Positions 45,252 through 52,781 of a DNA stretch of 64,000 nucleotides are shown in pieces. Positions within the stretch are counted from its first letter, which is position 1. Every line of letters starts with the position of its first letter. Where the stretch lies: contig CAVSFO010000005.1 of assembly GCA_963727245.1 (NCBI GenBank), positions 248,001 to 312,000 on the forward strand, read 5' to 3'. The notes under the pieces were generated by a model, which had not been told where the DNA came from, made no database searches, and saw only the letters and a list, made by a program, of their open reading frames with translations. The position numbers and the translations under genes are program-made. Origin of the DNA: JBKQVT01 sp963727245. Lineage in GTDB: Bacteria > Planctomycetota > Planctomycetia > Pirellulales > Thermoguttaceae.

Positions 45252-46415
45252 TCACGACGGCGCCGGGCCCGAGGATGGTCCGCCGCCGGGCTGGCCGGCC
45301 TGGTTGCCACGCCCCCCCAGTCCATCGTCACCGGGGAGAATTCCTGTCTTGGCGGGCTGCTTCTCCTCCGCTGGGGGCGGCGGAACCTTGATCTCCAGCG
45401 TGTTCTTGCCGCCGTTGTTCCCGGCAGCTCTCCCGCTGCTGAGCGTCCAATAGCCGGCATCCGGCCCGGTACTGGCAGGGCCCCGCAGGGTGACCTCGTT
45501 GACGTCCGCTCCGGCCAAAATGCGCACCGACCACGTCTCCTGGGCCGGCTCGGGCGGAGCGGGTTTCTCGACGTTGGCCTTCTCCCGCAACGCATTGAGG
45601 TATTCGAGGAATCCCTTCCCTTGCTCCTTCAGGTTGTTCAATCCGGTCGGCTGGGTCGCCTCCTCCTTGCCGCGGTTTGCCTTGTCGGAATCGCCGAAGA
45701 GCTCGCGAGGCAAGGCGCCTTCCGTCTGCACTTCGGTTTCTTCTTCGGGGCCGCGCATCACCAGCTTGATCGAGCCCAACTCCGTCGCCAGCGTCACCTT
45801 CTCCGCCTGCGCCGGCGTCACCAGCAACGACACCGTGCGGGCTTGAATCGACTTGGTCTCCGGGCCGTTGGCGTCCATCGCGACCACGTCGTTGACGGCA
45901 AAGACCTTGATATCCTGGAGAATCGTGCGGGTGGTGGTTTCGCGAATTCCCAGGTTCACGTTCTTGGCCATGTGGACCAGCAGGTCGACGCGGCAGCCGG
46001 GCAGCAGCAGGTTGCCGCCGCCGCTGACGGCATCCACCCGAATCGACACCACGCGGTAGCCCTTGGGAATCATGATGTCGGCGCCCGGGGCGTTGACGCC
46101 CTTGGCCGCCAGCTTGCTGTCCAACAGCGGCTCGCCGGCGTAGAGCTTGGTCCGCGTGCGGCGGCCTTCAATGTCTTCCAAGCGGCTCAAGGCGCCGGGG
46201 ATCAACTTGTCCTTGGGCCACTGCTCCAGCTTCAACTCCTGGGCGGTCAGGGGATCGCCCTGCGGCACGTCCTTCGACACCACGAAGATCGACTGGGTCT
46301 CTGCCGCCGGGGCCGACTCCGTCCCGCGCTGAGCAATCACCTTCATAATGCCCAGGGACGCCACCCCGCCGCAACTCAGCGCCAAGATAAGCAAAAGTAC
46401 CGATTTCGCTCGCAT
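45252..46415 (-). CDS. cpaB: CpaB/RcpC pilus assembly protein
   Basis: 387 residues. N-terminal membrane anchor (LLLILALSCGGVASLGIMKV), a SAF domain (IFVVSKDVPQGDPLTAQELK, LYAGEPLLDSKLA) and the CpaB core (RVVSIRVDAVSGGGNLLLPG, CRVDLLVHM, ILQDIKVFAVNDVV, TVSLLVTPAQAEKVTLA). The C-terminal 150 residues are polar and Pro-rich. ATG 46415 (MRAKSVLL) follows GGGGGCGAG. CpaB works in the periplasm with the secretin. It is the first gene of the cpaB-cpaC-cpaE run. Confidence 0.9.
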   Translation of the reverse strand: MRAKSVLLLILALSCGGVASLGIMKVIAQRGTESAPAAETQSIFVVSKDVPQGDPLTAQELKLEQWPKDKLIPGALSRLEDIEGRRTRTKLYAGEPLLDSKLAAKGVNAPGADIMIPKGYRVVSIRVDAVSGGGNLLLPGCRVDLLVHMAKNVNLGIRETTTRTILQDIKVFAVNDVVAMDANGPETKSIQARTVSLLVTPAQAEKVTLATELGSIKLVMRGPEEETEVQTEGALPRELFGDSDKANRGKEEATQPTGLNNLKEQGKGFLEYLNALREKANVEKPAPPEPAQETWSVRILAGADVNEVTLRGPASTGPDAGYWTLSSGRAAGNNGGKNTLEIKVPPPPAEEKQPAKTGILPGDDGLGGRGNQAGQPGGGPSSGPAPS

Positions 46416-46977
46416 CGCTCGCCCCCACCAGCCATCGCCCAAAAAGCCGCCGGCGACTGGTTGAAAACCTTTTTCGAGGCATAACCGTCGCAGCCGGCAT
46501 TGGCCGGACTCTGCTTACAAACATTGGCGACGGAAGCCTCGGAACTTAACTCAAAGCCATCTGCCCCCTAACGGTCACAACGGCGGTGTAACCGGCTCAA
46601 CCGGCCTTGGCCGGAGCGATCGTTACGATCGTACCCTGTTGCCACTTCCCGTCCCCATTGTGGGACAGGCGAGACACGATTTGTCGCCAAACAACTTGTC
46701 TAAATTGAATAACCTTCGCGTCTCATCGATTTCTTCGGCATAACCGGCAAAGTCTCTCCAGTTTAACTGGACGTTTGAAAACGCCTCCGCTCTGCCGTTG
46801 GGAAAGTCTCTAGGTGCCTATCGACCCGGCTTTCCTATCTTCTCCATTTCACGCTCAACCCCGCAGCACCGCGCTGGCGGTTGCTCGCGGCGGGAGTGGG
46901 TGAATCGATAGCGAGGCGGTGGCGTCAGCCACCGGATAGGGTCGTTTCCGTCGGGGGATGCGGAATCTGTCATCGCC
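46416..46977 (-). other. long leader region before cpaB with palindromes
   Basis: No gene is visible in the 562 bases between cpaA and cpaB. It is less GC-rich than its surroundings. It has the perfect palindrome TCCAGTTTAACTGGA near 46756-46770, a CGATCGTTACGATCG palindrome near 46616-46630, and two GCATAACCG elements (about 46482 and 46740). It probably carries the cpaB promoter and perhaps a structured leader. I could not match it to a known riboswitch. Confidence 0.4.
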
Positions 46978-47544
46978 TTAGATAAGCATTCCGCTCCAAA
47001 CAAAATACGTGATCGTGCCCAGGGCGATGGGAATTCCGTAGGGCAACAACAACATGGAACTCTTCCGCTCGGCGGCGGTTGCCGCCAACGTGCTGGGACT
47101 GCGTACGACCGCGATCTCGTTGACGATCGTGCAGAATTGACGCGCGTGATGGTGCCACTGTCGCCGCAGCAGGACCATCGCCACGGCGATGATGCCGCCG
47201 AAGATGGCGGAGACGCAGAAGGCGTACAGGGTGACTGCGGCCCCGACCCAAGCCCCGACGCCGGCCAACAACTTGACGTCGCCGGCCCCCATGCCGCCGA
47301 TGGCGTAGGCCGGCAAGAGCAGTCCCAGGCCGAGGGCCGTGCCGAGCAGGCTCGCTGCCAGGCCCTGCCAGCCGAAACAGGCCGTCCCATAGACCCAGCC
47401 GCTGACGACCAACGGGAAGGTGATCCAGTTCGGCACCTTGAGTTTCCAGCCGTCGATCACCGCCGCAACGACCAACACACCACTGAGCAGCCATACGTGC
47501 CAGTGTTCCGTCAGCCCGCCGACGATGGCCTGCGCATCCAACAT
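46978..47544 (-). CDS. cpaA: A24-type prepilin peptidase, CpaA/TadV-like
   Basis: 188 residues with about five transmembrane helices. The catalytic aspartates are in VIDGWKLKVPNWITF (D-x-x-x-x-x-VPN) and GGMGAGDVKLLAGVG (GxGD), as in the short archaeal/Tad type without methylase domain. It cleaves Flp prepilins at the inner membrane. It lies between the small peptide gene and the cpaB leader, all leftward. The start MLDAQAIVGG is uncertain by a few codons; GGGAGAG lies upstream. Confidence 0.92.
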   Translation of the reverse strand: MLDAQAIVGGLTEHWHVWLLSGVLVVAAVIDGWKLKVPNWITFPLVVSGWVYGTACFGWQGLAASLLGTALGLGLLLPAYAIGGMGAGDVKLLAGVGAWVGAAVTLYAFCVSAIFGGIIAVAMVLLRRQWHHHARQFCTIVNEIAVVRSPSTLAATAAERKSSMLLLPYGIPIALGTITYFVWSGMLI

Positions 47545-47610
47545 GGGGTCTCTCCCTACTGCAAGCCGGCAACAGTTTGTTTTCTCACGCGGCCGAGGGC
47601 CGCGTCACGG

Positions 47611-47721
47611 TTACGCCCGAACGCTCAGCAGATAACTGAGCAGGGCGGCGCAGGCCGCGATGAAACAGATCATCATCTCGGCGACGCTGCCGCTCACCTC
47701 CATGGGAAGCGATGGATACAT
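47611..47721 (-). CDS. 36-residue membrane peptide in the pilus cluster
   Basis: The peptide starts MYPSLPMEVSGSVAEMMICF and ends CAALLSYLLSVRA: a short polar head and one hydrophobic helix. The start follows GGAGGTG with seven bases between, which supports translation. It lies 66 bases upstream of cpaA. It has no Flp processing motif, so it is not an ordinary pilin. It may be a small assembly factor; that is a guess from place and topology. TTGACCTAAGC upstream (about 47785) resembles the pilin promoter box. Confidence 0.55.
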   Translation of the reverse strand: MYPSLPMEVSGSVAEMMICFIAACAALLSYLLSVRA

Positions 47722-47829
47722 GATCGGACACCTCCACCTGACGCGCCACGGCCGGGCGTGGCCGTGATCTCTATCGAAAGCTTAGGTCAAAAAAGCATGG
47801 CGTGCGCCTGCGCCAGGCCGCGTCGCCGC

Positions 47830-47908
47830 GGGAAAAAGGTGACAGGCACCATTTGCCGGAACGGCCCGTAGGGTGCTTCGCACAAATGGTGCCTGTCACC
47901 TTTTTCCC
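47830..47908. repeat. GGTGACAGGCACC hairpin, family B copy 2
   Basis: Almost identical to 24439-24517, including the flank AATCCCGCAAGGTC that runs up to the stop codon of flp (TAA at 47927-47929, minus strand). It lies just downstream of that pilin gene and could act as its terminator. Confidence 0.85.
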
Positions 47909-47926
47909 AGAATCCCGCAAGGTCAT

Positions 47927-48097
47927 TTAGACCGAGCTGGCGATCTTCCGGAACACGCTATTGGCGTTGGTGCCGATGGCGCCGATGGCCGACAGGCACA
48001 CGATCACGATGAGCGACAGCATCACGGCGTACTCGACGGCGGTCGGGCCGTCTTCGCACTTGAAGAACCGCTGCAATTTCACGGCAAGCGACTTCAC
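47927..48097 (-). CDS. flp: Flp/Fap-family pilin, copy 1
   Basis: 56 residues starting VKSLAVKLQRFFKCEDGPTA (GTG start) and ending NSVFRKIASSV. The Flp motif is DGPTAVEYAVMLSLIVI: prepilin peptidase would cut just before or within GPTAVEYA, leaving the Glu-Tyr pair of Flp pilins. The following hydrophobic helix packs in the fibre. It differs from copy 2 at about five positions. The GTG is preceded by GGTGG. It has its own promoter (48226-48253) and a leader of about 125 bases. Confidence 0.9.
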   Translation of the reverse strand: MKSLAVKLQRFFKCEDGPTAVEYAVMLSLIVIVCLSAIGAIGTNANSVFRKIASSV

Positions 48098-48225
48098 GGG
48101 TATTCCACCATTTCAACGCGGACTTGGCCTTGGCGCAGCCCGGCCGGAGTGAAAGCAACGGTCGAGTCTTTTCAGGCTGCGAAAGGCTACGGGTCATGCC
48201 CACGGCATTCCCGGCCCGCAATGAA

Positions 48226-48253
48226 ACTCTAGGTCACTTTTGTCGCCTGTCAA
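48226..48253 (-). promoter_or_regulatory. promoter of flp copy 1
   Basis: TTGACA (48253-48248), a 16-base spacer and TAGAGT (48231-48226) on the minus strand. Spacer bases GACAAAAGTGACC are shared in part with the promoter of copy 2 and with that of the chemoreceptor gene. It starts right after the terminator of copy 2, so the two pilin genes are separate units. Confidence 0.6.
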
Positions 48254-48257
48254 ATAA

Positions 48258-48300
48258 GGAAAACCCCCTCGACTCCAATCGCGGCGTCGAGGGGGTTTCC
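48258..48300 (-). terminator. terminator after flp copy 2
   Basis: GGAAACCCCCTCGAC and GTCGAGGGGGTTTTCC form a perfect stem of 15 pairs around a loop of about 12 bases, followed on the minus strand by TTATTTG. It lies 69 bases after the flp copy 2 stop and five bases before the copy 1 promoter. Confidence 0.75.
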
Positions 48301-48368
48301 GATTTCGTTGCACAAGGTGCGCCTGCGCCAGGCGGTGTCACCGGGGGCAGGCCGCGTTGCTTGCGACG

Positions 48369-48539
48369 TTAGACCGAGCTGGCGATCTTCCAGAACACGC
48401 TATTGGCGTTGGTGCCGATGGCGCCAATGGCCGACAGGCACACGATCACGATGAGCGACAGCATCACGGCGTACTCGACGGCGGTGGGGCCGTCTTCGGA
48501 CTTGAGGAAACGATGCAACTTCACAGCAAGCGATTTCAT
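48369..48539 (-). CDS. flp: Flp/Fap-family pilin, copy 2
   Basis: 56 residues starting MKSLAVKLHRFLKSEDGPTA and ending NSVFWKIASSV, with the same Flp motif as copy 1 (DGPTAVEYAVMLSLIVI). The ATG follows GGAGG with good spacing, so it should be translated better than the GTG-started copy 1. It is preceded by a leader of about 315 bases that contains a cyclic-di-GMP riboswitch candidate (48726-48823) and is followed by a strong terminator. Confidence 0.92.
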   Translation of the reverse strand: MKSLAVKLHRFLKSEDGPTAVEYAVMLSLIVIVCLSAIGAIGTNANSVFWKIASSV

Positions 48540-48725
48540 GGGTATTCCTCCATTCCAGCGCGGACCTTGCCTTGGCGCGGGCCGCCCGGAATAAACGCAA
48601 TGGTCGGGTCTTTTCAGGCAGTGCCCCGGTTGACGGCCACGGAGCGGCCTGCGGATTGCCTTCGGAGACCCCATCTAGTTACACCAAGCCTTCACCTCTC
48701 TGCTGGTCGATGCCAGCGAATTCAC

Positions 48726-48823
48726 CCTTTCGGTAGCCAGGCTGCCGCCGGCTGTTACCCCGTCGGCCCTTGGCTTTGCGTTGCCGACCTTGCGATCGGT
48801 TTGCCCTTGTCGAGGATGAAAGG
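48726..48823 (-). promoter_or_regulatory. cyclic-di-GMP-I (GEMM) riboswitch candidate in the flp copy 2 leader
   Basis: Read on the minus strand, the P1 5' arm CCUUUC is at 48823-48818. Next comes the conserved GGGCAAACC, the P2 hairpin CCGAUC-GCAA-GGUCGG with a GNRA tetraloop, and the conserved ACGCAAAGCC. A P3 region follows (GGGCCGACGGGGUAACAGCC, GGCGGCAGCC), then GGCUACC and the P1 3' arm GAAAGG at 48731-48726. The order and motifs match the GEMM-I consensus, including the tetraloop that docks in P3. It begins about 39 bases after the -10 box and ends 187 bases before the pilin start. Copy 1 lacks it. Confidence 0.82.
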
Positions 48824-48861
48824 CTACAGGCCACGCACACAGCATCCTGCCTCTGCAATGA

Positions 48862-48889
48862 AACCTAGGTCAGTTTTCTCGAATGTCAA
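48862..48889 (-). promoter_or_regulatory. promoter of flp copy 2
   Basis: TTGACA (48889-48884), a 16-base spacer ending in TGACC and TAGGTT (48867-48862) on the minus strand, followed by TCATTGC as in copy 1. The transcript would start near 48855, giving the leader that contains the riboswitch. Confidence 0.6.
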
Positions 48890-49102
48890 ACCCGGAAGTT
48901 TACGAAAATCTTCTCGCCGCCGCCATTTTGTCGGCCGGGGGGGCCGGATGTGACGGCTGGGCGGCCGGGTTTGGCCCCGGGTTTTTCAGCCGCGGCGTGG
49001 CAAGCTGTCCCTGGGGCGCGGCAGCCCGCCGCCCCGGCGCCGGGAACATGACCTATGGTTTCATAGCAGAAAGTCGAAATCCCCGCCGGAGATCGTGTCC
49101 CC

Positions 49103-51431
49103 ATGCGTCGCGAGTTTGAAGCTCCGCCCGGCGCCTCCGTGGTGCGCCTGCACAAGGACCTGACCGCCTGGGCGCTGTTGGCGGGAATGTTGCTGATCAT
49201 CGCCCTGGCCGGGCCGTTTCTCGCCGGCCGCATCTACACCCGCGACGACCTCGGCGCCTACCACTTGCCCGTCCGCGCCTTCTTCGCCCAACAGTTGGCC
49301 CGCGGCGAACCCTACGATTGGATGCCGCAACTCTATGCCGGTTTCTACCTGACAGGCGAGGGGCAAGGCGGCACGTACCACCCCTGGCACCTCCTGCTGT
49401 ATCGCTGCTTGCCGCTGCGGACCGCCTTGGCGTGGGAATGGCTCGGCAGCTATCCCTTTCTGCTGGCGGGGACCTGGCTCTTCCTCCGCCGCCTGCTGGG
49501 CCGCGGCGGCGCCGCCATGTTGGGGAGCCTCCTGTTCACCTTCTGCGGTTTCAACCTGCTGCACTTCGTCCATCCCAACGCCGTGGCGATCATCGCCCAC
49601 ATCCCCTGGCTCCTCTGGTGCATCGACATCGTCTCTGACCGATTCCCGCTGGAGCAAGGTGATCTGGGCCCAGGCCGCCATCGCGCTGTTGACCGGTTCC
49701 CAGTTGTTGCTGGGCTACCCGCAATACCTGTGGTTCTCGTTGCTGGCCGAAACGGGCTACGCGCTCTTCGTGCTCTCGAGCCGCCGCTACAACGTCCGCG
49801 TCGGCTGCGGGCAGAGGACGTCGTGCGTGGATTGCGTGGGCTGCGAGACGCGCACCTGGCCGCGGCTGGTCCTGGCCAAAGGGATCGGCGTGCTGCTGGG
49901 CGCCGTGCAACTGTGGCCCACGGTGGACGCCTTGCGCGAGAGCACCCGGCAGGTCGCCGATCCGGCCTTTGCCCAGGTCGGTTCCGTCCATCCGCTGAAC
50001 CTGGTGCAACTGATCGCCCCCTACCTGCTCAGCAATCGCGTCCTGGGAGGCGCCACCCACGAGATGAGTCTCTACCTGGGCGCGGTGCCGGTGATGCTGA
50101 TCGCCTGGCTGGTCATCCAGCGGCGAAACCTGGGCTCGCTGCGGCCGCTGGCGCGGGCGACGGCCTGGTTCGCCGCCTTCGCCCTGTTGCTGGCGATGGG
50201 ACAATACGGCTACTTGTACCGCTTGCAAGCTTACCTGCCCCTGGTCAATCGCTTCCGCTGCCCGTGCCGTTATCTCGTCCTCTTTCAGTTGTGCGCGGCG
50301 GTGCTGGCGGCGATGGGCTTCATGCTTCTCCAGCGCACCTATCGGCAAAGCCGCGAAGGCAAGGCCAGCAAGCCCAACCCGCTCTACCCCGGCATCCGCC
50401 AGCATACTTACGTCCCCGTGTCGATGTTCCAGGGGCTCTGGGCGGTGGTCCTCGTCAGCGGAGCGGCGGCGTTGGTCGGTCTGCTGCGGCAGAACCACTG
50501 CTTCATCGCCCCCACGCTCAGCGTGCTGGCGGGTCCGGTCCTCTTTGCCGCTGCGGCGCTGTTGGTGATGGGGGCCGCCCGCGGAGTGCCCGGCACGCTG
50601 GCCGCCTTGGTGCTGTTTGCGGCGGTCGACCTGGGCTGCTACGGCATGTCGTATGCCGTCTACGGGCAGACCAACCGGCTGGAGAACGTCGCCAAGGAGG
50701 CGGTTATGCCGCCGGCCGGCGTGGGCGGCCGCGTCTTCGCCCCGCCGCAAGCGCTGGACAAGTACTGCAAGGTCTGGACCGGCAACCAGATGGTCCTGGC
50801 CGGCTGGCAGCGCGCCGACGGCTACGCCGGCCTGGAGCCGCAGCGGAAACTCGATTATGCGTCGCTGCCCGCCCTGCAAGTGGCGGCGACCGCCTGGGTG
50901 CGGCGCACCCCGGCCACGTCCCGGATCGCGGGCCTGGCGCCGCACGGCGACGATTGGCTGGAAGTGCCCGGCACGCTGCCGCGGGTCCGCCTGGTGACCC
51001 ACGCGGTGGCCAGCAGCGATCCGGCGCACGACATCGGGCGGATCGACGTGCGCTCGACGGCCCTGACGGAAAAGCCCCTGGCGCTGCCGGCCGGTTCGCC
51101 CGGCGAAACCCGCCTGCTGGCCGAGCGGCCGGGCCACATCGAGTTGGCCGTCGCCGCGCCGACCCGGCAATTGCTGGTGGTCTCCGAGAGTTACCATGCC
51201 GGCTGGCGGGCGACCATCAATGGCTCGCCGCAGCCGGTGCTGCGCGTCAACGGCGACTTCCTCGGCTGCCTGGTCGGGCCCGGCAAAGCCACCGTGACGC
51301 TCGAGTTCCATCCCGGAAGTCTGCGCCACGGCTGGACCCTGTCCGTCGCCGGACTGGGACTGACCGCGATTTTCCTGGTCGGCGGGCTGGTGCATTTCCG
51401 GCGGCGCTGGCCGGAGGAAGACGCCTTATGA
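49103..51431 (+). CDS. YfhO-like polytopic membrane protein (frame-broken)
   Basis: About 775 residues with some 12 transmembrane helices and a C-terminal soluble beta domain (LLVVSESYHAGWRATINGSP, PGKATVTLEFHPGS). The first loop has YTRDDLGAYHLPVRAFFAQQ, the acidic loop expected in GT-C type glycosyltransferases; YfhO-type proteins help add sugars to cell-wall polymers. The frame break lies at about 49634-49640 (CIDIV to LTDSRWSKVIWAQA) and is not at GCGC. ATG 49103 follows CCGGAGATC. It overlaps the downstream GT2 gene by four bases, which supports a joint glycan-modifying role. Confidence 0.82.
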
Positions 51432-52573
51432 GCTACGACGATTTCGCAGAGCGGTTCGTGCCCGAAGGAATGCTCATCAGCGTGGTCCTGCCCGTCTACA
51501 ATGAAGCCGGCGTGCTGCGGGAATTGTTGCAGCGGGTGGCCGCCGCCCTGACAGCCTGCGCAGCCAACTACGAGATCATCTTCGTCGACGACGGCTCCAG
51601 CGACCAGAGCCCCCGGGTGCTGAACCAGTTGGCCGCGGCCGATCGCCGCGTCCGCGTCGTCCACCTCTCCCGCAACTTCGGCCACCAGGCGGCCGTGCAG
51701 GCCGGATTGGTCCACAGCCGCGGCGACGCCGTCGTGCTCATGGACTCCGATTTGCAGGACGCCCCGGAGGCCATCGGAGAGTTTATCGCCCGCTGGCTCT
51801 CGGGCTACGACGTCGTCTACGCCATTCGCACCGAGCGCAAAGAACACCGGCTGAAGCGGTTGCTGTTCGGCACGTTCCATTGGCTGATGTCGCGGGTGGC
51901 CACGGTGCCGATTCCGGCCGATGCGGGGATTTTCGGCCTCATCGACCGCCGCGTCGCCCGGCAGATCATCGCCCTGGCCGAGAACGATCGCTATTTTCCC
52001 GGCCTGCGGGGCTGGGTCGGCTTCCGGCAAACCGGGGTCGTGGTGCCGCGCAACGCCCGCTATGACCAGCGGCCGCGGGTCTCGTTGGGCGGCCTGTTCC
52101 GGCTGGCCAAGACGGCCATGTTTTCCTTCTCGACGCTGCCGCTTTCGATCTTCCACGTGATCGGGGCGACGGCGATGGTGCTGTTCGTCGCGCTGAGCGG
52201 CTTTTCGCTCGCCTGCAAGCTCTTTACCAACCTGGCGATTCCCGGCTGGACTTCCTATGTGCTCATCGGCAGCTTCTTCGGCGCGCTGAATGCCCTGGGG
52301 ATTTCCATTCTGGGCGAATACGTGATCCGCATTTACGATCAGGTTCGCGGCCGCCCGCTCTACCTCGTCGACCACACGGTGAATATGGAATCGGGTACCG
52401 GCGCCGTGGCGGCCGACGAGTTGGCGGGCGACCGCCCTTATTGCGAATTGGTCGAGCAGGCCGAGGCGCTGTTGCGGCAGGGCGGCCCGCTCGAGCCGAG
52501 AGACTCCGCCGCGGCGGCCGACGACGATGCCCTGGCCACCGTGCTCTTTCCCATCGATCGCGGCGACGAGTGA
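51428..52573 (+). CDS. GT2 glycosyltransferase, dolichyl-phosphate/undecaprenyl-phosphate sugar synthase type
   Basis: 381 residues. The GT-A domain carries SVVLPVYNEAGVLRELL, IIFVDDGSSDQSP, RNFGHQAAVQAGL and VVLMDSDLQDAPEAI. Two C-terminal transmembrane helices (about 233-258 and 273-296) are followed by GEYVIRIYDQVRGRPLYLVD. This is the GtrB/DPM layout: it would load a sugar onto undecaprenyl phosphate for use by a GT-C enzyme such as its upstream neighbour, with which it overlaps (ATGA). The last 60 residues are an acidic, Ala-rich extension. Confidence 0.93.
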   Translation: MSYDDFAERFVPEGMLISVVLPVYNEAGVLRELLQRVAAALTACAANYEIIFVDDGSSDQSPRVLNQLAAADRRVRVVHLSRNFGHQAAVQAGLVHSRGDAVVLMDSDLQDAPEAIGEFIARWLSGYDVVYAIRTERKEHRLKRLLFGTFHWLMSRVATVPIPADAGIFGLIDRRVARQIIALAENDRYFPGLRGWVGFRQTGVVVPRNARYDQRPRVSLGGLFRLAKTAMFSFSTLPLSIFHVIGATAMVLFVALSGFSLACKLFTNLAIPGWTSYVLIGSFFGALNALGISILGEYVIRIYDQVRGRPLYLVDHTVNMESGTGAVAADELAGDRPYCELVEQAEALLRQGGPLEPRDSAAAADDDALATVLFPIDRGDE

Positions 52574-52600
52574 ACCGGGTAAACCCGCGGGTGGATCGAA

Positions 52601-52755
52601 GTGTGCCACTGGCTCCGCCAGTGCTTCCGCCGGAAGTGGTCGGGAGGAGGCTCTTTCTGGTGAACCGCGGTCGTCCGGTGCGCCACCGTCGACTGTTGCC
52701 ACAACAGCGCGGAACGTCAACCAGCCGCAAAGCACTGGCAAAGCCAGTGCCACAC
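52601..52755. repeat. GTGCCACTGGC inverted repeat, family C
   Basis: GTGTGCCACTGGCTCCGCCA at 52601-52620 and a matching complement GGCAAAGCCAGTGCCACAC at 52736-52755, with about 115 bases between. Each arm also has its own small palindrome. It fills the gap between the GT2 gene and the flavoprotein gene. Confidence 0.65.
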
Positions 52756-52781
52756 AACGCTCCTTCGTGTATGATACCCCT

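Noticed and set aside
43734..46484. Plus-strand open frame of over 900 codons opposite the pilus genes
   Set aside because: It runs antisense across cpaB and cpaC, has no recognisable domain, and the minus-strand genes are certain.
48098..48225. Riboswitch in the leader of flp copy 1
   Set aside because: GGGCAAACC and ACGCAAAGCC are absent; only the P1 5' arm remains.
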